Of a stretch of DNA of 64,000 nucleotides, positions 8,214-17,068 are shown piece by piece; position 1 is the stretch's first letter, and the number at the start of each line of letters is the position of its first letter. Location: the NCBI GenBank assembly GCA_029259915.1, contig JAJDED010000033.1, positions 1 through 64,000 on the forward strand, given 5' to 3'. This DNA is from Planctomycetota bacterium. GTDB lineage: Bacteria > Planctomycetota > Planctomycetia > Pirellulales > Lacipirellulaceae. The notes under the pieces are model-generated. The model was given only the letters and a program-made list of their open reading frames with translations, was not told the origin of the DNA and did not search any database. The position numbers were made by a program, and so were the translations under genes.

Positions 8214-8828
8214 TCATTTTGCCGGCTCGTCGACGACGTGCCGAGCAACCTCGGTCCAGAAGTCGACCAGATTGATCGAGAGTTCCTGCAAGCATGGCGA
8301 CTGGTAGCAGTCGTCGTGCTGCGGCTGCACTTCAAAACGGCCATTGCGATTGATGAGGAAATCGAACTGACGCTCGCTGGGATCGACTATCCAATACTCG
8401 GCCACACCAAACTCAGCATAGAGATTCAGTTTGTCTACTCGGTCGCGCCGAATATCCGACCGAGACAAAATTTCGATCACGAGATCGGGCGGGCCGTTGA
8501 CTTGGTCTTTGATGATGCCACGCCGATCTTTGCTCACATAGATCAAGTCTGGCTGAACAATACTATGATCGGCTAACACCACATCGATTGGCGAAGCCGC
8601 AGCGCAACCGCCGGATTGGCGTGCGGTGCGAAGCACGAGTTCTGAAAGCACTAAAGAAATCGTTTGATGCAAGAATGTCGGTGCTGGCGACACGATGAGT
8701 CTCCCTAGCAAGAGTTCCACCGGCTCGCCCTCCGGCAACTTCCAATAATCGGCAGCGTGGTGCGGGCCCAGAGTCGAAGGCGGAGAAAAGCCGGGCAGCA
8801 TATCGAATTGTGACGACTGGGTGCTCAT
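8214..8828 (-). CDS. Uma2 family (DUF820) putative nuclease
   Basis: A 204-residue protein with the Uma2 PD-(D/E)XK-like core: GRLIVSPAPTFLHQ, IVQPDLIYVSKDR, GPPDLVIEILSRSD and KLNLYAEFGVAEYWIVDP. The acidic residues of QPDL and EIL and the Lys of KLNLY are the expected active-site positions. Uma2 proteins are abundant in planctomycetes and cyanobacteria, and their substrates are unknown. It lies 55 bp downstream of carB without an obvious functional link. Confidence 0.87.
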   Translation of the reverse strand: MSTQSSQFDMLPGFSPPSTLGPHHAADYWKLPEGEPVELLLGRLIVSPAPTFLHQTISLVLSELVLRTARQSGGCAAASPIDVVLADHSIVQPDLIYVSKDRRGIIKDQVNGPPDLVIEILSRSDIRRDRVDKLNLYAEFGVAEYWIVDPSERQFDFLINRNGRFEVQPQHDDCYQSPCLQELSINLVDFWTEVARHVVDEPAK

Positions 8829-8883
8829 GGCTTCATTGTAACCGGAGAGTCAAAGAACTTACCAGTCTTTTCTTCTTGCTTCG

Positions 8884-11800
8884 CTAGGTGCTTTGAGCAG
8901 TTGCACCTCGGGAGTCCCGCCTGAAAGCTTTTTCTTCCTGAGGGAAGCGGTCTTGCAGCGCCTGGACTTCCATCTCTTGATTGCGGAGGGCGTCGAGCGC
9001 CATCACGGCGGCCGTGGCGGCTTCGATGGTGGTGAGGCATGGCACGCCGGCGCTCACGGCGGCGGCGCGGATTTTTCCTTCGTCGGTCCGTGCTCCTTTG
9101 CCGCCCGGCGTGTTTACCACCAGCGCGACTTCGCCGTCTTCCAGGAAGTCGAGAAGATTGGGGTGCCCTTCGGCAATTTTTTTGACGTGACGCGTGGGAA
9201 CTTCTGCTTCCGCCAAGACACGGGCCGTGCCTTCGGTAGCCAGCAAGGTATAACCCATCTCGTGCAGGCAGCGGGCGATGTCGACCACGTGTTGCTTTGC
9301 CTTGTCGGCAACACTCACAAAAACATTTCCTTCGCTAGGCAATACCGTGCCGGCAGCGAGCTGACTCTTTGCAAACGCGATGCTGAAATCGGGGCTGATG
9401 CCCATCACTTCGCCGGTGGAACGCATCTCGGGGCCAAGCACGATGTCGACGCCCGAGAATTTGATGAACGGCAACACGCTTTCCTTCACGGAAACGTGGC
9501 TCGGCACGGGATCTTCGGTAATGCCCTGTTCGGCGAGCGATACGCCGGCCATCACTTTCGCAGCAATTTTTGCGACGGGCATGCCAGTCGCCTTGGCAAC
9601 AAACGGCACGGTGCGACTGGCGCGAGGGTTGACTTCGATAATGTAGATCGTGGGGCGAAGGGCGAGGGACGAGGGGCTAGACTCATCACCATCATGCGTT
9701 TCCAAACCTTCCTCGCTCCTCACTCCTCGCTCCTCGCCCTGCTCTTCTTCCCATTTCACGGCGAATTGCACGTTCATCAAACCGACGACTTTCAACTCAC
9801 GGGCCAGCGCAACTGTGGCAGTGCGAATTTCTTCGACCACTTCGCGTGGCAAACTGTAAGGAGGAATCACACATGCCGAGTCACCCGAGTGGATGCCTGC
9901 CTCTTCGATATGCTCCATGATGCCGGGTACAATTACGTCGACGCCGTCGCTGATCGCATCGACATCGACTTCGGTCGCACCCTCTAAAAAGCGATCCAAG
10001 AGCACGGGCTGACCTTGGGCTGCGATAAATGCTTCGGCAACAAACCGTTCGAGCTGCGATCGGTCGTAACAGATTTCCATAGCCCGCCCGCCCAAGACAA
10101 AACTTGGCCGCACTAAGAGCGGATAGCCAATCCGCTTGGCGATGCTGCGCGCCTGATCCATCGTACGGGCAATCCCGTTGGCCGGCTGCCGGAGTCCCAG
10201 CCTATCGAGCAATTGCTGAAATTTTTCGCGGTCCTCAGCCCGTTCGATCGCGTCGACGCTGGTGCCGATGATTGGCACGCCGGCGCTTTCCAAAGCCCGG
10301 GCCAGGTTGAGCGGCGTTTGCCCGCCGAATTGGACGATCACCCCGTCAGGATCAACACGGTCGCAAACGTTCAGCACATCTTCCACCGTGAGCGGCTCAA
10401 AGAATAACAGATCGCTCGTGTCGTAATCGGTACTGACCGTTTCAGGATTGCTGTTGACCATCACCGACTCGATGCCCATCTCGCGTAGTGCAAAACTGGC
10501 ATGGCAACAGCAATAGTCGAACTCGATCCCCTGCCCAATGCGATTGGGCCCGCCGCCAAGAATCATGATTCGAGGGACAAGAGGTGAGAGGTCGGAGGTC
10601 AGGGATTCTTTTTCATCCCCCCCCTGCTCTCCAAACCCTGATCTCTGACCTCCGACCTCCGACCTCTTTTTCTTCGGCGGCACTTCGTCTTCGGATTCGT
10701 AGGTAGAATAGTAGTACGGCGTGTATGCCTCGAACTCGGCGGCGCAGGTGTCGACCGATTTGAAGGTGGCAACAATTCCCAACTCGAGACGCCGTTGTCG
10801 GACTTCGATCTGCGTGGTGTTGAACATGATGGCCAATTGCCGATCGGAAAAACCTTGTCGCTTGGCGGTCCGCAGCATTGCGGGCGACATTTGATCGAAG
10901 CTGCCGCACGCGCGGATTTGTTCTTCCGTTTCGACGATTTCCAACAAGTTGTCTAAGAACCAACGGTCGATCGCTGTTAGTTCGAAAACTTCGTCGACCG
11001 TCATCCCGCTCTTGAACGCGTAGCGCAGAAACCACACTCGCTCGGGGCATGGCCTGGAAATCTTGGCGTGGATTTCCGCATCGTCCGGCTGCTCGTCGGT
11101 GCCCCACAGGTCGGAACCGTCGCAGCCGAAGCCGAAGCTACCAACTTCCAAACCTCGCAGCGCCTTTTGGAACGATTCCTTGAACGTGCCGCCGATGGCC
11201 ATGGTTTCGCCTACGCTTTTCATTTGCGTGGTCAGCGTGTCGTCGGCCTCGGGGAATTTTTCGAATGTGAACCGAGGGACTTTGGTCACGACATAGTCGA
11301 TCGACGGTTCGAAACAGGCCGTGGTCTCGCGCGTGATGTCGTTGGGTAGTTCGTGCAGGAGATAGCCGACGGCCAACTTGGCGGCGATTTTCGCAATTGG
11401 GAAGCCGGTCGCCTTGGAGGCCAACGCGCTCGATCGGCTTACGCGGGGGTTCATTTCGATGACGATCATCCGCCCCGTGTCGGGATGGATGGCAAACTGA
11501 ATGTTCGAACCGCCCGTTTCGACGCCGATCTCTCGAATCACCGCCAGGCTTGCATCGCGCATGCGCTGGTATTCTTTGTCGGAAAGTGTCTGTGCCGGGG
11601 CGACGGTGATCGAATCGCCCGTGTGCACACCCATGGGATCGAAATTTTCGATCGAGCAAATGATTACGACGTTGTCGTCCACATCGCGCATGACTTCCAT
11701 TTCGTATTCTTTCCAGCCGATGATCGATTCCTCGATCAACACCTCGCTGGTGGGCGATTGGTCCAAGCCGCGGAGAACTAGTTCGTCGTATTCATGGCGA

Positions 11801-12351
11801 TTGTAGGCAATCGCCGAACCACTACCGCCCATCGTAAAGCTCGGCCGCACAACCGCCGGCAGGCCGATCTCGCCAACCCACTCGCGCGCCGCTTCGATCG
11901 TAGTGACTGTCTTGCCAGTGCAGACCTCCAGGCCAATCTTGTCCATTGCCTTCTTAAATCGCTCGCGGCTCTCGGCTTTGTCGATCACGTCGGCATTGGC
12001 GCCGATCATTTCGACGCCATATTTTTTCAGTACGCCGTGCTTTTCCAAATCCATCGCTACGTTGAGCCCGGTCTGTCCGCCCAGGGTTGGCAACAGCGCA
12101 TCGGGCCGCTCGGCGTCGATCACTTTGGCGACCATCTCCCAGGTCAGCGGTTCGATGTAAGTGCGATCGGCCGTCGACGGGTCGGTCATAATGGTGGCCG
12201 GATTGCTGTTGACCAGTACCACCTCATAACCCTCTTCGCGTAAGGCCTTGCAAGCCTGGGTGCCGGAATAGTCGAATTCGCAGGCTTGGCCAATCACGAT
12301 CGGCCCGGAACCAATAATCAAAATACGGTGAATGTCGTCGCGTCGTGGCAC
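8884..12351 (-). CDS. carB: Carbamoyl-phosphate synthase large subunit with two insertions
   Basis: CarB makes carbamoyl phosphate from glutamine-derived ammonia, bicarbonate and two ATP, for arginine and pyrimidines. The 1155 residues show both ATP-grasp halves ([20 protein letters not shown] near the start, [19 protein letters not shown] near 595), [20 protein letters not shown] in the first half, EVNPRASRT in the second, and a C-terminal MGS-like allosteric domain. E. coli CarB has 1073 residues. Most of the excess is two in-frame insertions of about 33-34 residues, at residues 560-593 and 867-900, both made of palindromic degenerate repeats. No carA is in the window. The insertions lie in a linker and in a beta-turn, so the enzyme is probably still active. 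Confidence 0.95.
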   Translation of the reverse strand: MPRRDDIHRILIIGSGPIVIGQACEFDYSGTQACKALREEGYEVVLVNSNPATIMTDPSTADRTYIEPLTWEMVAKVIDAERPDALLPTLGGQTGLNVAMDLEKHGVLKKYGVEMIGANADVIDKAESRERFKKAMDKIGLEVCTGKTVTTIEAAREWVGEIGLPAVVRPSFTMGGSGSAIAYNRHEYDELVLRGLDQSPTSEVLIEESIIGWKEYEMEVMRDVDDNVVIICSIENFDPMGVHTGDSITVAPAQTLSDKEYQRMRDASLAVIREIGVETGGSNIQFAIHPDTGRMIVIEMNPRVSRSSALASKATGFPIAKIAAKLAVGYLLHELPNDITRETTACFEPSIDYVVTKVPRFTFEKFPEADDTLTTQMKSVGETMAIGGTFKESFQKALRGLEVGSFGFGCDGSDLWGTDEQPDDAEIHAKISRPCPERVWFLRYAFKSGMTVDEVFELTAIDRWFLDNLLEIVETEEQIRACGSFDQMSPAMLRTAKRQGFSDRQLAIMFNTTQIEVRQRRLELGIVATFKSVDTCAAEFEAYTPYYYSTYESEDEVPPKKKRSEVGGQRSGFGEQGGDEKESLTSDLSPLVPRIMILGGGPNRIGQGIEFDYCCCHASFALREMGIESVMVNSNPETVSTDYDTSDLLFFEPLTVEDVLNVCDRVDPDGVIVQFGGQTPLNLARALESAGVPIIGTSVDAIERAEDREKFQQLLDRLGLRQPANGIARTMDQARSIAKRIGYPLLVRPSFVLGGRAMEICYDRSQLERFVAEAFIAAQGQPVLLDRFLEGATEVDVDAISDGVDVIVPGIMEHIEEAGIHSGDSACVIPPYSLPREVVEEIRTATVALARELKVVGLMNVQFAVKWEEEQGEERGVRSEEGLETHDGDESSPSSLALRPTIYIIEVNPRASRTVPFVAKATGMPVAKIAAKVMAGVSLAEQGITEDPVPSHVSVKESVLPFIKFSGVDIVLGPEMRSTGEVMGISPDFSIAFAKSQLAAGTVLPSEGNVFVSVADKAKQHVVDIARCLHEMGYTLLATEGTARVLAEAEVPTRHVKKIAEGHPNLLDFLEDGEVALVVNTPGGKGARTDEGKIRAAAVSAGVPCLTTIEAATAAVMALDALRNQEMEVQALQDRFPQEEKAFRRDSRGATAQST
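9651..9750. repeat. Palindromic repeat inserted in carB (second)
   Basis: Degenerate units (GAGCGAGGAGTGAGGAGCGAGG on the minus strand) run one way at 9708-9744 and the other way at 9651-9681, with a perfect 8-bp core GGGCGAGG/CCTCGCCC. The tract is in frame and is translated as a polar segment ([12 protein letters not shown]...[10 protein letters not shown]) between VKW and YIIEVNPR of CarB. Other CarB proteins have only a short turn there. Confidence 0.8.
10573..10672. repeat. Palindromic repeat inserted in carB (first)
   Basis: The 15-mer GAGGTCGGAGGTCAG at 10588-10602 is matched by its exact complement at 10645-10659, within longer degenerate arms. The tract is in frame and encodes [19 protein letters not shown] and the following residues just before [12 protein letters not shown], the start of the second synthetase half. 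Confidence 0.85.
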
Positions 12352-12360
12352 AGATTGGGC

Positions 12361-12387
12361 AGGGGGCTAGGAGTTAGGGGCTAGGAT
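12361..12387. repeat. Degenerate CTAGGAGTTAGGGG tract
   Basis: GGGGCTAGGAGTTAGGGG followed by CTAGGA lies ten bases upstream of the carB start. Similar CTAG words are at 24490-24514. It is probably a border repeat; it also occupies the place where a carB ribosome-binding site would be (minus strand CCCCTA), and no clear Shine-Dalgarno is seen. Confidence 0.5.
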
Positions 12388-12746
12388 TCCGAGGAGTACC
12401 CCACGGAAGCCATTGCCGGTGAACGGGCAAATATACGTATAAAATCGCTCTATCGTAGCTTGCCAGAGGGCACTGCGGCAAGTGTCTGCTGAGGCATAGT
12501 CTGCTGAGCTTTCGACGGCGGATGTAAAACGCAGGAGCGTTAGGGGCCCAAAAAATTGGGCTGCAGGAAAGAATATGCGAAAACTTCCGCAGGCCATAGA
12601 CACTAGAATGTGAAAGCCTATCATACCGCCATACTTTGAGCCTGGAACCGTTCCGAACTCAATCTAAATAGAAAATCTCGGCTTATCTGGAAATGACTCA
12701 TACGCTGAAGCAAACAACATAAGTACAGGGCAAAGGAGGGGGAGGC
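12388..12746. other. Divergent carB/PiT intergenic region
   Basis: About 360 bases between divergent genes. It has a small perfect palindrome TATACGTATA at 12432-12441 and, at its right end, AAGGAGG (12733-12739) 7 bases before the PiT GTG start. I see no gene and no clear sigma-70 promoter pair. Confidence 0.4.
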
Positions 12747-15011
12747 GTGGGGGTAGATCTACTTTTTGTGGCGGTTGTCTTATTAGCCGCCATTGCCGTC
12801 TTCGATCTGACGGTTGGAGTGAGCAACGACGCCGTCAATTTCTTAAATTCCTCGTTCGGCTCGAATGCCGGTTCGCGACGGGTGATTCTAATTATCGCTT
12901 CGCTTGGGATCCTTGCTGGCGTAACTTTCTCCGGCGGCATGATGGAGGTGGCGCGAAAGGGCATCTTCCATCCAAGTTACTTTACGATGCCCGAACTGAT
13001 CACGATTTTTCTTGCCGTAATGCTTACGGACATCATCCTGCTGGATTTGTTCAACACTTATGGCCTCCCCACCTCGACGACCGTCTCGATTGTCTTTGAG
13101 CTTCTCGGCGCGGCGGCGGCGATGGCTGTTCTTAAGGTCGTGCAGCTCGGCGAACATTTGAGTGAGGCGATCAACTATATCAATACGGCCAAGGCACTGC
13201 TGATCATCGGCGGCATCTTGCTTTCGATTGTGGTTGCGTTCGTTTTTGGTGCATTCATTCAGTTCCTTTCACGCCTTTTGTTTACATTTGATTTCAGCAA
13301 ACGGTTATCGCGATATGGTGCCTTGTGGGGCGGGGCAGCGATGGCCATGATTACTTACTTTATCCTGATCAAGGGAGCCAAAGGGGCAACCTTCATCACG
13401 CCGGAGCGAGCAAAATGGATCGCTTCGAATTCCGCAATGATCCTACTCGGCTGCTTCGGTGTCTCTACAGTCTTGCTGCAACTGTTGCTGCTGCTGCGAG
13501 TCAACATACTCAAGGTCGTTGTGCTGGTTGGGACCTTTGCCCTGGCGATGGCCTTTGCGGCAAACGACCTGGTCAACTTCATCGGCGTGCCGATGGCTGG
13601 TTATCAGGCTTTCCAAGAAGCGAATCTGACCAGCGAGCCACTGACCGTCACGATGGATGCCCTGGCGGAGAAGGTGCCGGTCGAGGCTCATTTTCTCTTG
13701 CTTGCCGGGGCGGTCATGGTCGTCACGCTTTGGATTTCCCGCAAGGCTCAGACCGTCACAGAAACCGAGATCAGCCTTGGCCGACAAGATGAAGGTTCTG
13801 AACGATTCGAGTCGATTTTTCTCGCGCGTGTGATCGTCCGGATGGCGATTAGCCTTTTCGACACAGTCAGGCGAATTATTCCGGCACCCGCAAGGTCGGC
13901 CATAGCACGGCGTCTTGATACGACGCATTATCAGGCGACAACAGGCGAGGAGAATCGGCCTTCGTTCGACCTGCTTCGCGCAAGCGTGAACTTGACAGTT
14001 GCAAGTGCCGTTATTTCGTATGCGACGGCGAGTAAACTTCCTCTCTCTACTACATACGTCACGTTCATGGTTGCGATGGGAACCTCCTTCGCCGACAAAG
14101 CGTGGGGACGAGATAGCGCAGTTTACCGAGTCACTGGCGTGTTGACTGTCATCGGCGGCTGGTTTGCTACAGCCCTTACTGCCTTTACCGTATCGAGTCT
14201 GTTTGCCGTGGCTATTTACTTCGGCCAGATTTATGGCATTGCCGCGATCATCCTTCTGGCGATTTACGCTTTCTGGACAAATCATCATAGCCACAAGCAA
14301 CGTGCTTCGTTGGCCGAAATGGAAAAGGTTTTCAACCTCAAGAAAGTGACCGACGTATCCGAGACGCTCTCGATGTCGTTCGAGCACATGACCATTCTCT
14401 TGCACGAAATTCGGATATCGATCGAGACGACCCTCGAAGCCCTTTTTACTTCCAATCTCTATTTGCTACAGGGCGAGAAGACGAAGTCGAAACAGCTCCA
14501 AGCCTGGGCTAACATTATTGTCGCCAATATCTTCAAGGCGATGCGGCTTATCCAAAGAGAAGATCCGCACATGTCCTCTAAGTACGGCCAAACCGTTCGC
14601 CGAATCCAACGCCTTGTCGATAGCCATCGCGATATTACTTTGCGTGCGTACATTCATGTGAGCAATCAACACAAGGAACTGCTCGATGTTCAGGTAAAGG
14701 AGTTGCGCCTGATGGCAAACCTGCTCTTTGAGATACTCTCTGATGTCGATGACATACTCGCAGGAAAAAGCTCGTCCAATTTTGAAAGCGTGCATGAGAA
14801 GGACAAACAAATTCGCGAATTGGCCGAGAAGCTCCACGAAAAACAGCTCGATCGAATCCGCGATGGATCGTCCAAAACACGCCACTCGATCCTGTTCTAC
14901 GCCATCATCGGCAACCTGATGGCACAGTCGAAGCAGAACCTCAAACTACTGCAAATCTACGCCGAAGTTGTCGGACACATCGAGAGCTCTGAAGAGTTCG
15001 ACATGGAGTAG
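12747..15011 (+). CDS. pit: PiT-family inorganic phosphate transporter, long form
   Basis: A 754-residue phosphate permease. The two inverted PiT signature repeats are visible: GVSNDAVNFLNSSFG near residue 25 and AANDLVNFIGVPMAG near residue 272. About ten to twelve membrane helices fill residues 1-510. The last 240 residues (from KVFNLKKVTDVSE) are soluble, helical and charged, and resemble a PhoU-type regulatory domain. The GTG start at 12747 has a perfect AAGGAGG at 7 bases. The long form with a PhoU-like tail is one I associate with Bacteroidota PiT proteins. No pstSCAB or separate phoU is nearby. Confidence 0.88.
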   Translation: MGVDLLFVAVVLLAAIAVFDLTVGVSNDAVNFLNSSFGSNAGSRRVILIIASLGILAGVTFSGGMMEVARKGIFHPSYFTMPELITIFLAVMLTDIILLDLFNTYGLPTSTTVSIVFELLGAAAAMAVLKVVQLGEHLSEAINYINTAKALLIIGGILLSIVVAFVFGAFIQFLSRLLFTFDFSKRLSRYGALWGGAAMAMITYFILIKGAKGATFITPERAKWIASNSAMILLGCFGVSTVLLQLLLLLRVNILKVVVLVGTFALAMAFAANDLVNFIGVPMAGYQAFQEANLTSEPLTVTMDALAEKVPVEAHFLLLAGAVMVVTLWISRKAQTVTETEISLGRQDEGSERFESIFLARVIVRMAISLFDTVRRIIPAPARSAIARRLDTTHYQATTGEENRPSFDLLRASVNLTVASAVISYATASKLPLSTTYVTFMVAMGTSFADKAWGRDSAVYRVTGVLTVIGGWFATALTAFTVSSLFAVAIYFGQIYGIAAIILLAIYAFWTNHHSHKQRASLAEMEKVFNLKKVTDVSETLSMSFEHMTILLHEIRISIETTLEALFTSNLYLLQGEKTKSKQLQAWANIIVANIFKAMRLIQREDPHMSSKYGQTVRRIQRLVDSHRDITLRAYIHVSNQHKELLDVQVKELRLMANLLFEILSDVDDILAGKSSSNFESVHEKDKQIRELAEKLHEKQLDRIRDGSSKTRHSILFYAIIGNLMAQSKQNLKLLQIYAEVVGHIESSEEFDME

Positions 15012-15067
15012 CTCACTTTGGGAGACAACGGTCACATCGAGGCCCTTAGAGAGGTGCTGAGCTAAGG

Positions 15068-15304
15068 TCAGGCGTCGGAGGCTTGCTCGCCGTGAGCGCG
15101 GACGACCTGCTCGATTTCGTCACCGCCCATCCCGCGGTCGAGCAATTCGCGTTTGAATTCCATCTCCTGGCGGTGGCAAACGTATTTGCGGATTTGCTTG
15201 GCAATAGTGCCGATAACCCCGGCTACCGCGAAGATTAAGCAAATGATCGCCACCATGTTGAACGGCGTTTGCAGGTCACTGATGGTCTTTAAGAATTCGC
15301 TCAT
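15068..15304 (-). CDS. Small single-helix membrane protein
   Basis: A 78-residue protein with one membrane helix (MVAIICLIFAVAGVIGTIA, about residues 17-35) and a charged cytoplasmic tail RQEMEFKRELLDRGMGGDEIEQVVRAHGE. The helix plus coiled tail layout recalls PspB/PspC-like or DUF-type small proteins, but I cannot assign it. It ends 57 bases from the stop of the convergent PiT gene. A perfect AT-rich palindrome lies 48 bases upstream of its ATG. Confidence 0.6.
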   Translation of the reverse strand: MSEFLKTISDLQTPFNMVAIICLIFAVAGVIGTIAKQIRKYVCHRQEMEFKRELLDRGMGGDEIEQVVRAHGEQASDA

Positions 15305-15351
15305 CGGATTGCCTTGGCTTGCAGTTCAAGTGCAAAGAGCACAGTAAAAAC

Positions 15352-15370
15352 ACTATTATATTATAATAGT
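15352..15370. promoter_or_regulatory. 19-bp perfect palindrome, possible operator
   Basis: ACTATTATA-T-TATAATAGT is a perfect dyad placed 48 bp upstream of the small membrane gene on the minus strand. It contains TATAAT on both strands, so it may overlap a -10 box. A dimeric repressor site is a reasonable guess; the protein is unknown. Confidence 0.4.
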
Positions 15371-15525
15371 CGCTCCTGGGGGATATTCGCTGCCGCAAGT
15401 GGATTCTTGGCTACCACTTATGAATTGTGTTCTTTAGGGCAGAGAACTGCCGTATGACCTCTCGGAAGAGTGCCTAATTCTTAGGCGATGGCTGCCCAAG
15501 GAGAATTGACTCGGCAACCTAAACT

Positions 15526-15538
15526 GTTTACTGTAAAC
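15526..15538 (+). promoter_or_regulatory. 13-bp palindrome upstream of argH
   Basis: GTTTAC-T-GTAAAC is a perfect dyad 118 bp upstream of the argH start. TTGACT at 15506-15511 lies 17 bases before TACTGT (15529-15534), a weak sigma-70 pair that the dyad would overlap. Both calls are tentative. Confidence 0.3.
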
Positions 15539-15584
15539 GTGTTGGTGAACCCGCAATTGCTGCTAGTGTCAGTGCATGCGGAGA

Positions 15585-15624
15585 GAGGACTATAGGACGA
15601 TGGGACCATTGGACTATGGGGCCC
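15585..15624. repeat. Degenerate GGACTATGGGAC tract
   Basis: Four degenerate copies of a roughly 9-base word (GGACTATAG, GACGATGG, GACCATTG, GACTATGGG) lie just upstream of argH. This is another member of the class of short-word tracts at gene borders. Confidence 0.55.
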
Positions 15625-15655
15625 CTTCGAGTTTGCCAACTTTCACCCACATTTT

Positions 15656-17068
15656 TTGTCCTCCCAGTCCCAGCCTCCTCCCTTGACCAATCAATCAAAA
15701 AAACCATGGGGCGGTGTTTTCGACGGGGCAACAGACCCGCGTGTAGAGAAGTTTACCGAAAGCGTAAGCTTCGATCACCGACTCTATGCACAAGACGTCC
15801 GCGGATCGGTGGCCCATGCGCACATGCTAGCCGCGATTGGTGTTCTTACGCAGGGCGAGTGCCAGAAGATCGTTGCCGGGCTTGAGCAAATCGCCAAAGA
15901 GATCGCCGATGGCTCGTTCGTCTTTCGCCAAGAGCTGGAAGACGTACACATGAACATCGAACACGCACTCATCGAGCAAATTGGCGACGTGGGCCGCAAG
16001 CTCCACACGGGCCGAAGCCGCAACGATCAGGTTTCGACCGACTTTCGCCTGTGGATACGCGATGCGATCGATCGCTTGCAGGAAAAAATCATCGAACTGC
16101 AACGGGCGTATGTCTGGCGCTGCGCGCAAGACGAGGGAGTTGTCCTGCCTGGATATACCCACATGCAGCGGGCGCAGCCCGTGTTGGCCAATCATTATTG
16201 GCTGGCCTATTGCGAAAAATTTCAGCGCGATCTGGAGCGGCTGGTCGATTGTCGAAAACGGGTCAACCAACTGCCGCTCGGCACTGCTGCACTGGCAGGT
16301 ACGACAATCGCCATCGATCGACAGATGGTTGCCGACGAACTAGGTTTTGAAGGCGTAGTGGCCAACAGCTTGGATTCGTCCAGCGACCGTGACTTTGCCA
16401 TTGAATTTGCCTTTGCACTCACCCTGGTTGCCGAGCATTTGAGCACCTGGGCCGAGGAGTGGATATTGTGGGCGACTTGCGAATTCGGTTTTCTGCGCCT
16501 CCCGCAGGCTTTCTGCACCGGCTCGTCGATCATGCCGCAGAAGATCAATCCCGATGTGCTGGAATTGATACGCGGCAAGACGGCGCGCGTGGTGGGCAAC
16601 TTGCAAAGTTTGTTGGTACTCGTAAAGGGTTTGCCGCTCGCCTACAACCGCGATTTGCAGGAAGACAAGCCACGGGTGTTCGACTCGGCCGACACGGTGG
16701 AAGCGTGCGTCGAGTTGGCTAGCGCCGTGGTGACGGGCGCGGAACTCAATCGCAAGACTATTTCCGAAAAACTCGACCGCGGATATCTTGATGCCACCAC
16801 GCTGATGGAACACCTCATCGGTCTGGGAATTCCGCAGCGCAGCGCGCACGAAATTATCGGCCAATTGGTAGCCACGGCGATCAAGCAAAACGTGCCGCTG
16901 GCGGATTTACCGCTGGAGGAGTTCCAGTCGGCCCATGCTGCGCTGGATGAAAAAGTTTACGAAGTGCTGGGCGTGCAGCGGGCGATCGAAGCATTTGCCA
17001 GCTACGGTTCCACCGCCCCCGACCAGGTTGCGCAACAAGTGGCCGCCTGGAGAAAGAGGCTTTTGTGA
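15656..17068 (+). CDS. argH: Argininosuccinate lyase
   Basis: ArgH splits argininosuccinate into arginine and fumarate, the last step of arginine synthesis. The 470 residues carry KPWGGVFDGATDPRVEKFTES at the N-terminus, TGRSRNDQVSTDFRLW (residues about 118-133), the HMQRAQP segment with its catalytic His, and the fumarase/lyase signature GSSIMPQKINPDV near residue 290. The start is a TTG (15656); a second in-frame TTG at 15683 is possible, and neither has a strong Shine-Dalgarno. The stop overlaps the next gene's GTG, so the pair is translationally coupled. Confidence 0.96.
   Translation: MSSQSQPPPLTNQSKKPWGGVFDGATDPRVEKFTESVSFDHRLYAQDVRGSVAHAHMLAAIGVLTQGECQKIVAGLEQIAKEIADGSFVFRQELEDVHMNIEHALIEQIGDVGRKLHTGRSRNDQVSTDFRLWIRDAIDRLQEKIIELQRAYVWRCAQDEGVVLPGYTHMQRAQPVLANHYWLAYCEKFQRDLERLVDCRKRVNQLPLGTAALAGTTIAIDRQMVADELGFEGVVANSLDSSSDRDFAIEFAFALTLVAEHLSTWAEEWILWATCEFGFLRLPQAFCTGSSIMPQKINPDVLELIRGKTARVVGNLQSLLVLVKGLPLAYNRDLQEDKPRVFDSADTVEACVELASAVVTGAELNRKTISEKLDRGYLDATTLMEHLIGLGIPQRSAHEIIGQLVATAIKQNVPLADLPLEEFQSAHAALDEKVYEVLGVQRAIEAFASYGSTAPDQVAQQVAAWRKRLL

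Noticed and set aside
7707..8576. Plus-strand frame of 289 residues
   Set aside because: It is antisense to the helix-hairpin-helix and Uma2 genes, both of which have clear family motifs on the minus strand.
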